From Bombus terrestris (taxonomy: Eukaryota; Arthropoda; Insecta; Hymenoptera; Apidae), in assembly GCF_910591885.1 (NCBI RefSeq), contig NW_025963553.1:5436961-5500960 (forward strand): DNA of 64,000 bases. Reading direction: 5' to 3'. The notes beneath the pieces are model-generated. The model searched no databases. It had not been told where the DNA came from and saw nothing but the letters and a program-made list of their open reading frames with translations. How positions within the stretch are numbered: position 1 is the first letter of the stretch; every line of letters starts with the position of its first letter. The position numbers and the translations under genes were made by a program. Below, piece after piece: positions 10,456 through 23,057 of this stretch.

Positions 10456-10875
10456 ACTAACGCAAGAGGGATTGGTTTTAGGTTAGGCTATAGTTTTCGA
10501 ATCGAGCGCAGCGAGCGAGAGACGCGTAAAGGTGTATCACAATCTAACGGTTTGGCACATACGGACATTGAAACATTCGCACCAGCCAGAGGAGCCGGAA
10601 GTATTTATCCTATTGCCTGCTGACAAATGTTTACAGTTTGTGAATAGTTTCACATAAATAGTACTATTTCCACATACTACAGTCCAATGTGATGTCCGAA
10701 GTGGCTAACAAAATTAGGTACTAACACGATATATATGCATATTGCAAGGTATATGTATACCTTGCAAATTGTGATCGTTGCTCGCTCGCTCCGCTCGCTC
10801 GTAAAAATTTAGTCCAACCTCACATCCGATCCGACACGTTCGCAAATTCGAAATAAGTCGCCACCATATCGAATG
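10456..10875 (+). repeat. Type F monomer: 1-bp insertion in the left inverted-repeat arm (first of ten)
   Basis: CGAGCGAGCG has become CGAATCGAGCG, a net gain of one base near offset 48. The same change is in monomers 15503, 28092, 30191, 45307, 47412, 52046, 54576, 56265 and 63397. All share AAGAGGGA and GTGTATCACAATC, so one insertion event was copied with the surrounding unit. It breaks the open frame that most monomers have. Monomers 1235, 15923, 40684, 41944 and 56685 are the same type without the insertion (Y). Confidence 0.92.
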
Positions 10876-11294
10876 ACTAACGCAAGATGGATTGGGTTTA
10901 GGTTAGGCTACAGCTTTCGAGCGAGCGCAGCGAGCGAGAGACGCGTAAAGGTGTGTCACAATCCAACGGTTTGGCACATACTGACATTGAAACATTCGCA
11001 CCAGCTCGAGGAGCCGGAAGTCTTTATCATATTGCCTACTGACAAATGTTTACAGTTTGTGAATAGTTTCACATAAATAGTACTATTTCGACATACTACA
11101 GAGCAATGTGATGTCCGAAGTGGCTGACAAAATTAGGTACTAACACGATATATATGCATATTGCAAGGTATATGTATACCTTGCAAATTGTGATCGTTGC
11201 TCGCTCGCTCCGCTCGCTCGTAAAAATTTAGTCCAACCTCACATCCGATCCGACACGTTCGCAAATTCGAAATAAGTCGCCACCATATCGAATA

Positions 11295-13820
11295 ATGAAC
11301 GCAAGATGGATTGGTTTTAGGTTACGCTATAGTTTTCGAGCGAGCGCAGCGAACGAGAGACGCGTAAAGGTGTGTCACAATCCAACGGTTTGGCACATAC
11401 TGACATTGAAACATTCGCACCAGCCCGAGGAGCCGGATGTCTTTATCATATTGCCTGCTGACAGATGTTTACAGTTTGTGAATAGTTTCACATAAATAGT
11501 ACTATTTCCACATACTACAGGGCAATGTGATGTCCGAAGTGGCTGACGCAATTAGGTACTAACACGATATATATGCATATTGCAAGGTATATGTATACCT
11601 TGCATGTTGTGATCGATGCTCGCTCGCTCCGTTCGCTCGTAAAAATTTAGTCCAACCTCTCATCCGATCCGACACGTTCGCAAATTCGAAATAAGTCGCC
11701 ACCATATCGAATAATGAACGCAAGATGGATTGGTTTTAGGTTACGCTATAGTTTTCGAGCGAGCGCAGCGAACGAGAGACGCGTAAAGGTGTGTCACAAT
11801 CCAACGGTTTGGCACATACGGACATTGAAACATTCGCACCAGCCCGAGGAGCCGGAAGTCTTTATCCTATTGCCTGCTGACAAATGTTTACAGTTTGTGA
11901 ATAGTTTCACATAAATAGTACCATTTCCACATACTACAGTCCAATGTGATGTCCGAAGTGGCTGACAAAATTAGGTACTAACACGAAATGTATGCAAGGC
12001 AATATAAGGTATATGCATACCTTGCAAATTGTGATCGTTGCTCGCTCGCTCCGCTCGCTCGTAAAAATTTAGTCCAACCTCACATCCGATCCGACACGTT
12101 CGCAAATTCGAAATAAGTCGCCACCATATCGAATAATGAACGCAAGATGGATTGGTTTTAGGTTACGCTATAATTTTCGAGCGAGCGCAGCGAACGAGAG
12201 ACGAGTAAAGGTGTGTCACAATCCAACGGTTTGGCACATACGGACATTGAAACATTCGCACCAGCCCGAGGAGCCGGAAGTCTTTATCCTATTGCCTGCT
12301 GACAAATGTTTACAGTTTGTGAATAGTTTCACATAAATAGTACTATTACCACATACTACAGTCCAATGTGATGTCCGAAGTGGCTGACAAAGTTAGGTAC
12401 TAACACGAAATATATGCAAGGCAATATAAGGTATATGTATACCTTGCAAATTGTGATCGTTGCTCGCTCGCTCCGCTCGCTCGTAAAAATTTAGTCCAAC
12501 CTCACATACGATCCGACACGTTCGCAAATTCGAAATAAGTCGCCACCATATCGAATAATGAACGCAAGATGGATTGGTTTTAGGTTACGCTATAGTTTTC
12601 GAGCGAGCGCAGCGAGCGAGAGACGCGTAAAGGTGTGTCACAATCCAACGGTTTGGCACATACTGACATTGAAACATTCGCACCAGCCCGAGGAGCCGGA
12701 TGTCTTTATCATATTGCCTGCTGACAGATGTTTACAGTTTGTGAATAATTTCACATAAATAGTACTATTTCCACATACTACAGGGCAATGTGATGTCCGA
12801 AGTGGCTGACGAAATTAGGTACTAACACGATATATATGCATATTGCAAGGTATATGTATACCTTGCATGTTGTGATCGATGCTCGCTCGCTCCGTTCGCT
12901 CGTAAAAATTTAGTCCAACCTCTCATCCGATCCGACACGTTCGCAAATTCGAAATAAGTCGCCACCATATCGAATAATGAACGCAAGATGGATTGGTTTT
13001 AGGTTACGCTATAGTTTTCGAGCGAGCGCAGCGAACGAGAGACGCGTAAAGGTGTGTCACAATCCAACGGTTTGGCACATACGGACATTGAAACATTCGC
13101 ACCAGCCCGAGGAGCCGGAAGTCTTTATCCTATTGCCTGCTGACAAATGTTTACAGTTTGTGAATAGTTTCACATAAATAGTACCATTTCCACATACTAC
13201 AGTCCAATGTGATGTCCGAAGTGGCTGACAAAATTAGGTACTAACACGAAATATATGCAAGGCAATATAAGGTATATGCATACCTTGCAAATTGTGATCG
13301 TTGCTCGCTCGCTCCGCTCGCTCGTAAAAATTTAGTCCAACCTCACATCCGATCCGACACGTTCGCAAATTCGAAATAAGTCGCCACCATATCGAATAAT
13401 GAACGCAAGATGGATTGGTTTTAGGTTACGCTATAATTTTCGAGCGAGCGCAGCGAACGAGAGACGAGTAAAGGTGTGTCACAATCCAACGGTTTGGCAC
13501 ATACGGACATTGAAACATTCGCACCAGCCCGAGGAGCCGGAAGTCTTTATCCTATTGCCTGCTGACAAATGTTTACAGTTTGTGAATAGTTTCACATAAA
13601 TAGTACTATTACCACATACTACAGTCCAATGTGATGTCCGAAGTGGCTGACAAAGTTAGGTACTAACACGAAATATATGCAAGGCAATATAAGGTATATG
13701 TATACCTTGCAAATTGTGATCGTTGCTCGCTCGCTCCGCTCGCTCGTAAAAATTTAGTCCAACCTCACATACGATCCGACACGTTCGCAAATTCGAAATA
13801 AGTCGCCACCATATCGAATA
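11295..13820 (+). repeat. Trimer higher-order repeat, 1263 bp x 2
   Basis: Units start at 11295 and 12558, each 419 + 422 + 422 bp (V-like, L, N). Both share rare variants: TCCGTTCGCTCG in the right arm (near 11628 and 12891), CCTCTCATCC after it, and AGTACCATT near 11920 and 13183. The N monomer has CTATAATTTTCG and ACGAGTAAA, which destroys the ACGCGT site. 11295 is itself chimeric, L-like at the left arm and V-like from about 11400. A third unit starts at 13821 (V), then changes order. Confidence 0.9.
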
Positions 13821-15502
13821 ATGAACGCAAGATGGATTGGTTTTAGGTTACGCTATAGTTTTCGAGCGAGCGCAGCGAGCGAGAGACGCGTAAAGGTGTG
13901 TCACAATCCAACGGTTTGGCACATACTGACATTGAAACATTCGCACCAGCCCGAGGAGCCGGATGTCTTTATCATATTGCCTGCTGACAGATGTTTACAG
14001 TTTGTGAATAGTTTCACATAAATAGTACTATTTCCACATACTACAGGGCAATGTGATGTCCGAAGTGGCTGACGAAATTAGGTACTAACACGATATATAT
14101 GCATATTGCAAGGTATATGTATACCTTGCATGTTGTGATCGATGCTCGCTCGCTCCGCTCGCTCGTAAAAATTTAGTCCAACCTCACATCCGATCCGACA
14201 CGTTCGCAAATTCGAAATAAGTCGCCACCATATCGAATAATGAACGCAAGATGGATTGGTTTTAGGTTACGCTATAGTTTTCGAGCGAGCGCAGCGAACG
14301 AGAGACGCGTAAAGGTGTGTCACAATCCAACGGTTTCGCGCATACGGACATTGAAACATTCGCACCAGCCCGAGGAGCCGGAAGTCTTTATCCTATTGCC
14401 TGCTGACAAATGTTTACAGTTTGTGAATAGTTTCACATAAATAGTACTATTTCCACATACTACAGTCCAATGTGATGTCCGAAGTGGCTGACAAAATTAG
14501 GTACTAACACGAAATATATGCAAGGCAATATAAGGTATATGCATACCTTGCAAATTGTGATCGTTGCTCGCTCGCTCCGCTCGCTCGTAAAAATTTAGTC
14601 CAACCTCACATCCGATCCGACACGTTCGCAAATTCGAAATAAGTCGCCACCATATCGAATAATGAACGCAAGATGGATTGGTTTTAGGTTACGCTATAGT
14701 TTTCGAGCGAGCGCAGCGAACGAGAGACGCGTAAAGGTGTGTCACAATCCAACGGTTTGGCACATACGGACATTGAAACATTCGCACCAGCCCGAGGAGC
14801 CGGAAGTCTTTATCCTATTGCCTGCTGACAAATGTTTACAGTTTGTGAATAGTTTCACATAAATAGTACTATTACCACATACTACAGTCCAATGTGATGT
14901 CCGAAGTGGCTGACAAAATTAGGTACTACCACGAAATATATGCAAGGCAATATAAGGTATATGTATACCTTGCAAATTGTGATCGTTGCTCGCTCGCTCC
15001 GCTCGCTCGTAAAAATTTAGTCCAACCTCACATACGATCCGACACGTTCGCAAATTCGAAATAAGTGGCCACCATATCGAATAATGAACGCAAGATGGAT
15101 TGGTTTTAGGTTACGCTATAGTTTTCGAGCGAGCGCAGCGAGCGAGAGACGCGTAAAGGTGTGTCACAATCCAACGGTTTGGCACATACTGACATTGAAA
15201 CATTCGCACCAGCCCGAGGAGCCGGAAGTCTTTATCATATTGCCTACTGACAAATGTTTACAGTTTGTGAATAGTTTCACATAAATAGTACTATTTCGAC
15301 ATACTACAGTGCAATGTGATATCCGAAGTGGCTGACAAAATTAGGTACTAACACGATATATATGCATTTTGCAAGGTATATGTATACCTTGCAAATTGTG
15401 ATCGTTGCTCGCTCGCTCCGCTCGCTCGTAAAAATTTAGTCCAACCTCACATCCGATCCGACACGTTCGCAAATTCGAAATAAGTCGCCTTCATATCGAA
15501 TG
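13821..15502 (+). repeat. First four monomers of a V-S-L-P-F pentamer that recurs at 43625
   Basis: Monomers start at 13821, 14240, 14662 and 15084; the F monomer at 15503 completes the pentamer. The same order is at 43625-45729, offset 29804 bp. Private variants match at exactly that offset: C at 14929 and 44733 (ACTACCACG), G at 15067 and 44871 (AAGTGGCCACC), and the GCATTTTGC hairpin flank. The S monomer at 14240 has TTTCGCGCATA, also found at 38586, 39846, 44044, 46149, 48676 and 50783. Confidence 0.9.
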
Positions 15503-18500
15503 ACTAACGCAAGAGGGATTGGTTTTAGGTTAGGCTATAGTTTTCGAATCGAGCGCAGCGAGCGAGAGACGCGTAAAGGTGTATCACAATCTAACGGTTT
15601 GGCACATACGGACATTGAAACATTCGCACCAGCCAGAGGAGCCGGAAGTATTTATCCTATTGCCTGCTGACAAATGTTTACAGTTTGTGAATAGTTTCAC
15701 ATAAATAGTACTATTTCCACATACTACAGTCCAATGTGATGTCCGAAGTGGCTAACAAAATTAGGTACTAACACGATATATATGCATATTGCAAGGTATA
15801 TATATACCTTGCAAAGTGTGATCGTTGCTTGCTCGCTCCGCTCGCTCGTAAAAATTTAGTCCAACCTCACATCCCATCCGACACGTTCGCAAATTCGAAA
15901 TAAGTCGCCTTCATATCGAATGACTAACGCAAGAGGGATTGGTTTTAGGTTAGGCTATAGTTTTCGAGCGAGCGCAGCGAGCGAGATACGCGTAAAGGTG
16001 TATCACAATCTAACGGTTTGGCACATACGGACATTGAAACATTCGCACCAGCCAGAGGAGCCGGAAGTATTTATCCTATTTCCTGCTGACAAATGTTTAC
16101 AGTTTGTGAATAGTTTCACATAAATAGTACTATTTCCACATACTACAGTCCAATGTGATGTCCGAAGTGGCTAACAAAATTAGGTACTAACACGATATAT
16201 ATGCATATTGCAAGGTATATGTATACCTTGCAAATTGTGATCGTTGCTCGCTCGCTCCGCTCGCTCGTAAAAATTTATTCCAACCTCACATCCGATCCGA
16301 CACGTTCGCAAATTCGAAATAAGTCGCCACCATATCGAATAATGAACGCAAGATGGATTGGTTTTAGGTTACGCTGTAGTTTTCGAGCGAGCGCAGCGAA
16401 CGAGAGACGCGTAAAGGTGTGTCAGAATCCCACGGTTTGGCACATACGGACATTGAAACATTCGCACCAGCCCGAGGAGCCGGAAGTCTTTATCCTATTG
16501 CCTGCTGACAAATGTTTACAGTTTGTGAATAGTTTCACATAAATAGTACTATTTCCACATACTACAGTCCAATGTGATGTCCGAAGTGGCTAACAAAATT
16601 AGGTACTAACACGATATATATGCATATTGCAAGGTATATGTATACCTTGCAAATTGTGATCGTTGCTCGCTCGCTCCGCTCGCCCGTAAAAATTTAGTCC
16701 AACCTCACATCCGATCCGACACGTTCGCAAATTCGAAATAAGTCGCCACCATATCGAATGACTAACGCAAGATGGATTGGGTTTAGGTTAGGCTACAGCT
16801 TTCGAGCGAGCGCAGCGAGCGAGAGACGCGTAAAGGTGTGTCACAATCCAACGGTTTGGCACATACTGACATTGATACATTCGCACCAGTTCGAGGAGCC
16901 GGAAGTCTTTATCATATTGCCTACTGACAAATGTTTACAGTTTGTGAATAGTTTCACATAAATAGTACTATTTCGACATACTACAGTGCAATGTGATGTC
17001 CGAAGTGGCTGACGAAATTAGGTACTAACACGATATATATGCATATTGCAAGGTATATGTATACCTTGCATATTGTGATCGATGCTCGCTCGCTCCGCTC
17101 GCTCGTAAAAATTTAGTCCAACCTCACATCCGATCCGACACGTTCGCAAATTCGAAATAAGTCGCCACCATATCGAATAATGAACGCAAGATGGATTGGT
17201 TTTAGGTTACGCTATAGTTTTCGAGCGAGCGCAGCGAACGAGAGTCGCGTAAAGGTGTGTCACAATCCAACGGTTTGGCACATACGGACATTGAAACATT
17301 CGCACCAGCCCGAGGAGCCGGAAGTCTTTATCCTATTGCCTGCTGACAAATGTTTACAGTTTGTGAATAGTTTCACATAAATAGTACTATTTCCACATAC
17401 TACAGGGCAATGTGATGTCCGAAGTGGCTGACGAAATTAGGTACTAACACTATATATATGCATATTGCAAGGTATATGTATACCTTGCATATTGTGATCG
17501 ATGCTCGCTCGCTCCGCTCTCTCGTAAAAATTTAGTCCAACCTCACATCCGATCCGACACGTTCGCAAATTCGAAAAAAGTCGCCACCATATCGAATAAT
17601 GAACGCAAGATGGATTGGTTTTAGGTTACGCTATAGTTTTCGAGCGAACGCAGCGAGCGAGAGACGCGTAAAGGTGTGTCACAATCCAACGGTTTGGCAC
17701 ATACGGACATGGAAACATTCGCACCATCCAGAGGAGCCGGAAGTACTTATCGTATTGCCTGCTGACAAATGTTTACAGTTTGTGAATAGTTTCACATAAA
17801 TAGTACTATTTCCACATACTACAGTGCAATGTGATGTCCGAAGTGGCGGACAAAATTAGGTACTAACACGAAATATATGCAAGGCAATATAAGGTATATG
17901 CATACCTTGCAAATTGTGATCGTTGTTCGCTCGCTCCGCTCGCTCGTAAAAATTTAGTCCAACCTCACATCCGATCCGACACGTTCGCAAATTCGAAATA
18001 AGTCGCCACCATATCGAATAATGAACGCAAGATGGATTGGTTCTAGGTTACGCTATAGTTTTCGAGCGAGCGCAGCGAACGAGAGACGCGTAAAGGTGTG
18101 TCACAATCCAACGGTTTGGCACATACGGACATTGAAACATTCGCACCAGCCCGAGGAGCCGGAAGTCTTTATCCTATTGCCTGCTGACAAATGCTTACAG
18201 TTTGTGAATAGTTTCACATAAATAGTACTATTACCACATACTACAGTCCAATGTGATGTCCGAAGTGGCTGACAAAATTAGGTACTAACACGAAATATAT
18301 GCAAGGCAATATAAGGTATATGTATACCTTGCAAATTGTGATCGTTGCTCGCTCGCTCCGCTCGCTCGTAAAAATTTAGTCCAACCTCACATACGATCCG
18401 ACACGTTCGCAAATTCGAAATAAGTCGCCACCATATCGAATAATGAACGCAAGATGGATTGGTTTTAGGTTACGCTATAGTTTTCGAGCGAGCGCAGCGA

Positions 18501-19280
18501 GCGAGAGACGCGTAAAGGTGTGTCACAATCCAACGGTTTGGCACATACTGACATTGAAACATTCGCACCAGCCCGAGGAGCCGGATGTCTTTATCATATT
18601 GCCTGCTGACAAATGTTTACAGTTTGTGAATAGTTTCACATAAATAGTACTATTTCCACATACTACAGGGCAATGTGATGTCCGATGTGGCTGACGAAAT
18701 TAGGTACTAACACGATATATATGCATATTGCAAGGTATATGTATACCTTGCATATTGTGATCGATGCTCGCTCGCTCCGCTCGCTCGTAAAAATTTAGTC
18801 CAACCTCACATCCGATCCGACACGTTCGCAAATTCGAAATAAGTCGCCACCATATCGAATAATGAACGCAAGATGGATTGGTTTTAGGTTACGCTATAGT
18901 TTTCGAGCGAGCGCAGCGAGCGAGAGACGCGTAAAGGTGTGTCACAATCCAACGGTTTGGCACATACTGACATTGAAACATTCGCACCAGCCCGAGGAGC
19001 CGGATGTCTTTATCATATTGCCTGCTGACAAATGTTTACAGTTTGTGAATAGTTTCACATAAATAGTACTATTTCCACATACTACAGGGCAATGTGATGT
19101 CCGAAGTGGCTGACGAAATTAGGTACTAACACGATATATATGCATATTGCAAGGTATATGTATACCTTGCATATTGTGATCGATGCTCGCTCGCTCCGCT
19201 CGCTCGTAAAAATTTAGTCCAACCTCACATCCGATCCGACACGTTCGCAAATTCGAAATAAGTCGCCACCATATCGAATA
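15503..19280 (+). repeat. Nine-monomer block duplicated at 56265-60042 (left copy)
   Basis: Order: F 15503, Y 15923, L 16342, G 16761, L 17180, W 17599, L 18021, V 18443, V 18862. All starts map to the right-hand copy by adding 40762. Shared rare bases fall at matching sites: T at 15830 and 56592 (GTTGCTTGCTCG), C at 15875 and 56637 (ATCCCATCC), C at 18194 and 58956 (AATGCTTAC). Also shared are TCAGAATCCC, CTATTTCCTGC, GATACGCG and GTTGTTCGC. Left-only changes include TTATTCC near 16277 and CGCCCGT near 16682. Confidence 0.92.
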
Positions 19281-19699
19281 ATGAACGCAAGATGGATTGG
19301 TTTTAGGTTACGCTATAGTTTTCGAGCGAGCGCAGCGAACGAGAGTCGCGTAAAGGTGTGTCACAATCCAACGGTTTGGCACATACGGACATTGAAACAT
19401 TCGCACCAGCCCGAGGAGCCGGAAGTCTTTATCCTATTGCCTGCTGACAAATGTTTACAGTTTGTGAATAGTTTCACATAAATAGTACTATTTCCACATA
19501 CTACAGGGCAATGTGATGTCCGAAGTGGCTGACGAAATTAGGTACTAACACTATATATATGCATATTGCAAGGTATATGTATACCTTGCATATTGTGATC
19601 GATGCTCGCTCGCTCCGCTCGCTCGTAAAAATTTAGTCCAACCTCACATCCGATCCGACACGTTCGCAAATTCGAAAAAAGTCGCCACCATATCGAATA
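19281..19699 (+). repeat. Single L monomer, a near copy of 17180
   Basis: It shares GAGAGTCGCG (A to T in the ACGCGT site) with monomers 17180, 57523 and 57942. With the W monomer at 19700 it repeats the L-W pair seen at 17180-18020. The shared private base suggests local duplication. Confidence 0.85.
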
Positions 19700-22219
19700 A
19701 TGAACGCAAGATGGATTGGTTTTAGGTTACGCTATAGTTTTCGAGCGAACGCAGAGAGCGAGAGACGCGTAAAGGTGTGTCACAATCCAACGGTTTGGCA
19801 CATACGGACATGGAAACATTCGCACCAGCCAGAGGAGCCGGAAGTACTTATCGTATTGCCTGCTGACAAATGTTTACAGTTTGTGAATAGTTTCACATAA
19901 ATAGTACTATTTCCACATACTACAGTGCAATGTGATGTCCGAAGTGGCGGACAAAATTAGGTACTAACACGAAATATATGCAAGGCAATATAAGGTATAT
20001 GCATACCTTGCAAATTGTGATCGTTGCTCGCTCGCTCCGCTCGCTCGTAAAAATTTAGTCCAACCTCACATACGATCCGACACGTTCGCAAATTCGAAAT
20101 AAGTCGCCACCATATCGAATAATGAACGCAAGATGGATTGGTTTTAGGTTACGCTATAGTTTTCGAGCGAGCGCAGCGAGCGAGAGACGCGTAAAGGTGT
20201 GTCACAATCCAACGGTTTGGCACATACTGACATTGAAACATTCGCACCAGCCCGAGGAATCGGATGTCTTTATCATATTGCCTGCTGACAAATGTTTACA
20301 GTTTGTGAATAGTTTCACATAAATAGTACTATTTCCACATACTACAGGGCAATGTGATGTCCGATGTGGCTGACGAAATTAGGTACTAACACGATATATA
20401 TGCATATTGCAAGGTATATGTATACCTTGCATATTGTGATCGATGCTCGCTCGCTCCGCTCGCTCGTAAAAATTTAGTCCAACCTCACATCCGATCCGAC
20501 ACGTTCGCAAATTCGAAATAAGTCGCCACCATATCGAATAATGAACGCAAGATGGATTGGTTTTAGGTTACGCTATAGTTTTCGAGCGAGCGCAGCGAGC
20601 GAGAGACGCGTAAAGGTGTGTCACAATCCAACGGTTTGGCACATACTGACATTGAAACATTCGCACCAGCCCGAGGAGCCGGATGTCTTTATCATATTGC
20701 CTGCTGACAGATGTTTACAGTTTGTGAATAGTTTCACATAAATAGTACTATTTCCACATACTACAGGGCAATGTGATGTCCGAAGTGGCTGACGAAATTA
20801 GGTACTAACACTATATATATGCATATTGCAAGGTATATGTATACCTTGCATATTGTGATCGATGCTCGCTCGCTCCGCTCGCTCGTAAAAATTTAGTCCA
20901 ACCTCACATCCGATCCGACACGTTCGCAAATTCGAAAAAAGTCGCCACCATATCGAATAATGAACGCAAGATGGATTGGTTTTAGGTTACGCTATAGTTT
21001 TCGAGCGAACGCAGAGAGCGAGAGACGCGTAAAGGTGTGTCACAATCCAACGGTTTGGCACATACGGACATGGAAACATTCGCACCAGCCAGAGGAGCCG
21101 GAAGTACTTATCGTATTGCCTGCTGACAAATGTTTACAGTTTGTGAATAGTTTCACATAAATAGTACTATTTCCACATACTACAGTGCAATGTGATGTCC
21201 GAAGTGGCGGACAAAATTAGGTACTAACACGAAATATATGCAAGGCAATATAAGGTATATGCATACCTTGCAAATTGTGATCGTTGCTCGCTCGCTCCGC
21301 TCGCTCGTAAAAATTTAGTCCAACCTCACATACGATCCGACACGTTCGCAAATTCGAAATAAGTCGCCACCATATCGAATAATGAACGCAAGATGGATTG
21401 GTTTTAGGTTACGCTATAGTTTTCGAGCGAGCGCAGCGAGCGAGAGACGCGTAAAGGTGTGTCACAATCCAACGGTTTGGCACATACTGACATTGAAACA
21501 TTCGCACCAGCCCGAGGAATCGGATGTCTTTATCATATTGCCTGCTGACAAATGTTTACAGTTTGTGAATAGTTTCACATAAATAGTACTATTTCCACAT
21601 ACTACAGGGCAATGTGATGTCCGATGTGGCTGACGAAATTAGGTACTAACACGATATATATGCATATTGCAAGGTATATGTATACCTTGCATATTGTGAT
21701 CGATGCTCGCTCGCTCCGCTCGCTCGTAAAAATTTAGTCCAACCTCACATCCGATCCGACACGTTCGCAAATTCGAAATAAGTCGCCACCATATCGAATA
21801 ATGAACGCAAGATGGATTGGTTTTAGGTTACGCTATAGTTTTCGAGCGAGCGCAGCGAGCGAGAGACGCGTAAAGGTGTGTCACAATCCAACGGTTTGGC
21901 ACATACTGACATTGAAACATTCGCACCAGCCCGAGGAGCCGGATGTCTTTATCATATTGCCTGCTGACAAATGTTTACAGTTTGTGAATAGTTTCACATA
22001 AATAGTACTATTTCCACATACTACAGGGCAATGTGATGTCCGAAGTGGCTGACGAAATTAGGTACTAACACGATATATATGCATATTGCAAGGTATATGT
22101 ATACCTTGCAAATTGTGATCGTTGCTCGCTCGCTCCGCTCGCTCGTAAAAATTTAGTCCAACCTCACATCCGATCCGACACGTTCGCAAATTCGAAATAA
22201 GTCGCCACCATATCGAATG
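19700..22219 (+). repeat. Trimer higher-order repeat, 1260 bp x 2
   Basis: Units at 19700 and 20960 each hold W (422), V (419) and V (419). Both share CGCAGAGAGCG in the left arm, TGGCGGACAAAATT after the invariant block, and GAGGAATCGGATG in the second monomer. A difference is ACAGATG at 20707-20713 (copy 1) against ACAAATG in copy 2. Confidence 0.9.
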
Positions 22220-23057
22220 ACTAACGCAAGATGGATTGGTTTTAGGTTACGCTATAGTTTTCGAGCGAGCGCAGCGAGCGAGAGACGCGTAAAGGTGTGT
22301 CACAATCCAACGGTTTGGCACATACTGACATTGAAAGATTCGCACCAGCCCGAGGAGCCGGATGTCTTTATCATATTGCCTGCTGACAAATGTTTACAGT
22401 TTGTGAATAGTTTCACATAAATAGTACTATTTCCACATACTACAGGGCAATGTGATGTCCGAAGTGGCTGACGAAATTAGGTACTAACACGATATATATG
22501 CATATTGCAAGGTATATGTATACCTTGCATATTGTGATCGATGCTCGCTCGCTCCGCACGCTCGTAAAAATTTAGGCCAACCTCACATCCGATCCGACAC
22601 GTTCGCAAATTCGAAATAAGTCGCCACCATATCGAATAATGAACGCAAGATGGATTGGTTTTAGGTTACGCTATAGTTTTCGAGCGAGCGCAGCGAACGA
22701 GAGACGCGTAAAGGTGTGTCACAATCCAACGGTTTGGCACATACGGACATTGAAACATTCGCACCAGCCCGAGGAGCCGGAAGTCTTTATCCTATTGCCT
22801 GCTGACAAATGTTTACAGTTTGTGAATAGTTTCACATAAATAGTACTATTTCCACATACTACAGGGCAATGTGATGTCCGAAGTGGCTGACGAAATTAGG
22901 TACTAACACTATATATATGCATATTGCAAGGTATATGTATACCTTGCATATTGTGATCGATGCTCGCTCGCTCCGCTCGCTCGTAAAAATTTAGTCCAAC
23001 CTCACATCCGATCCGACACGTTCGCAAATTCGAAAAAAGTCGCCACCATATCGAATA
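22220..23057 (+). repeat. Two monomers (V', L) resembling the start of the 60043 block
   Basis: Monomers 22220 and 22639, followed by W at 23058, give the V'-L-W order of the 1676-bp tetramer; the same trio is at 60043-61298. Private changes are GAAAGATTCG near 22337, TCCGCACGCTCG near 22556 and TTTAGGCCAACC near 22573. Confidence 0.87.

Larger units (their letters stand above)
8358..11294 (+). repeat. Mixed run of seven monomers (L, W, G, L, P, F, G)
   Basis: Monomers start at 8358, 8777, 9196, 9615, 10037, 10456 and 10876. The L-W pair at 8358-9195 continues the L-W order of the tetramers. The G monomers at 9196 and 10876 match in all features I compared, including CAGAGCAATG after AGTACT, and are four monomers apart. 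9615 reads ATGTACGCA for ATGAACGCA. 10456 has the 1-bp insertion CGAATCGAG. The G-L-P-F order resembles the pentamers from 28092 (F-G-L-V-P) with V missing, and the run at 62137. Confidence 0.88.
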
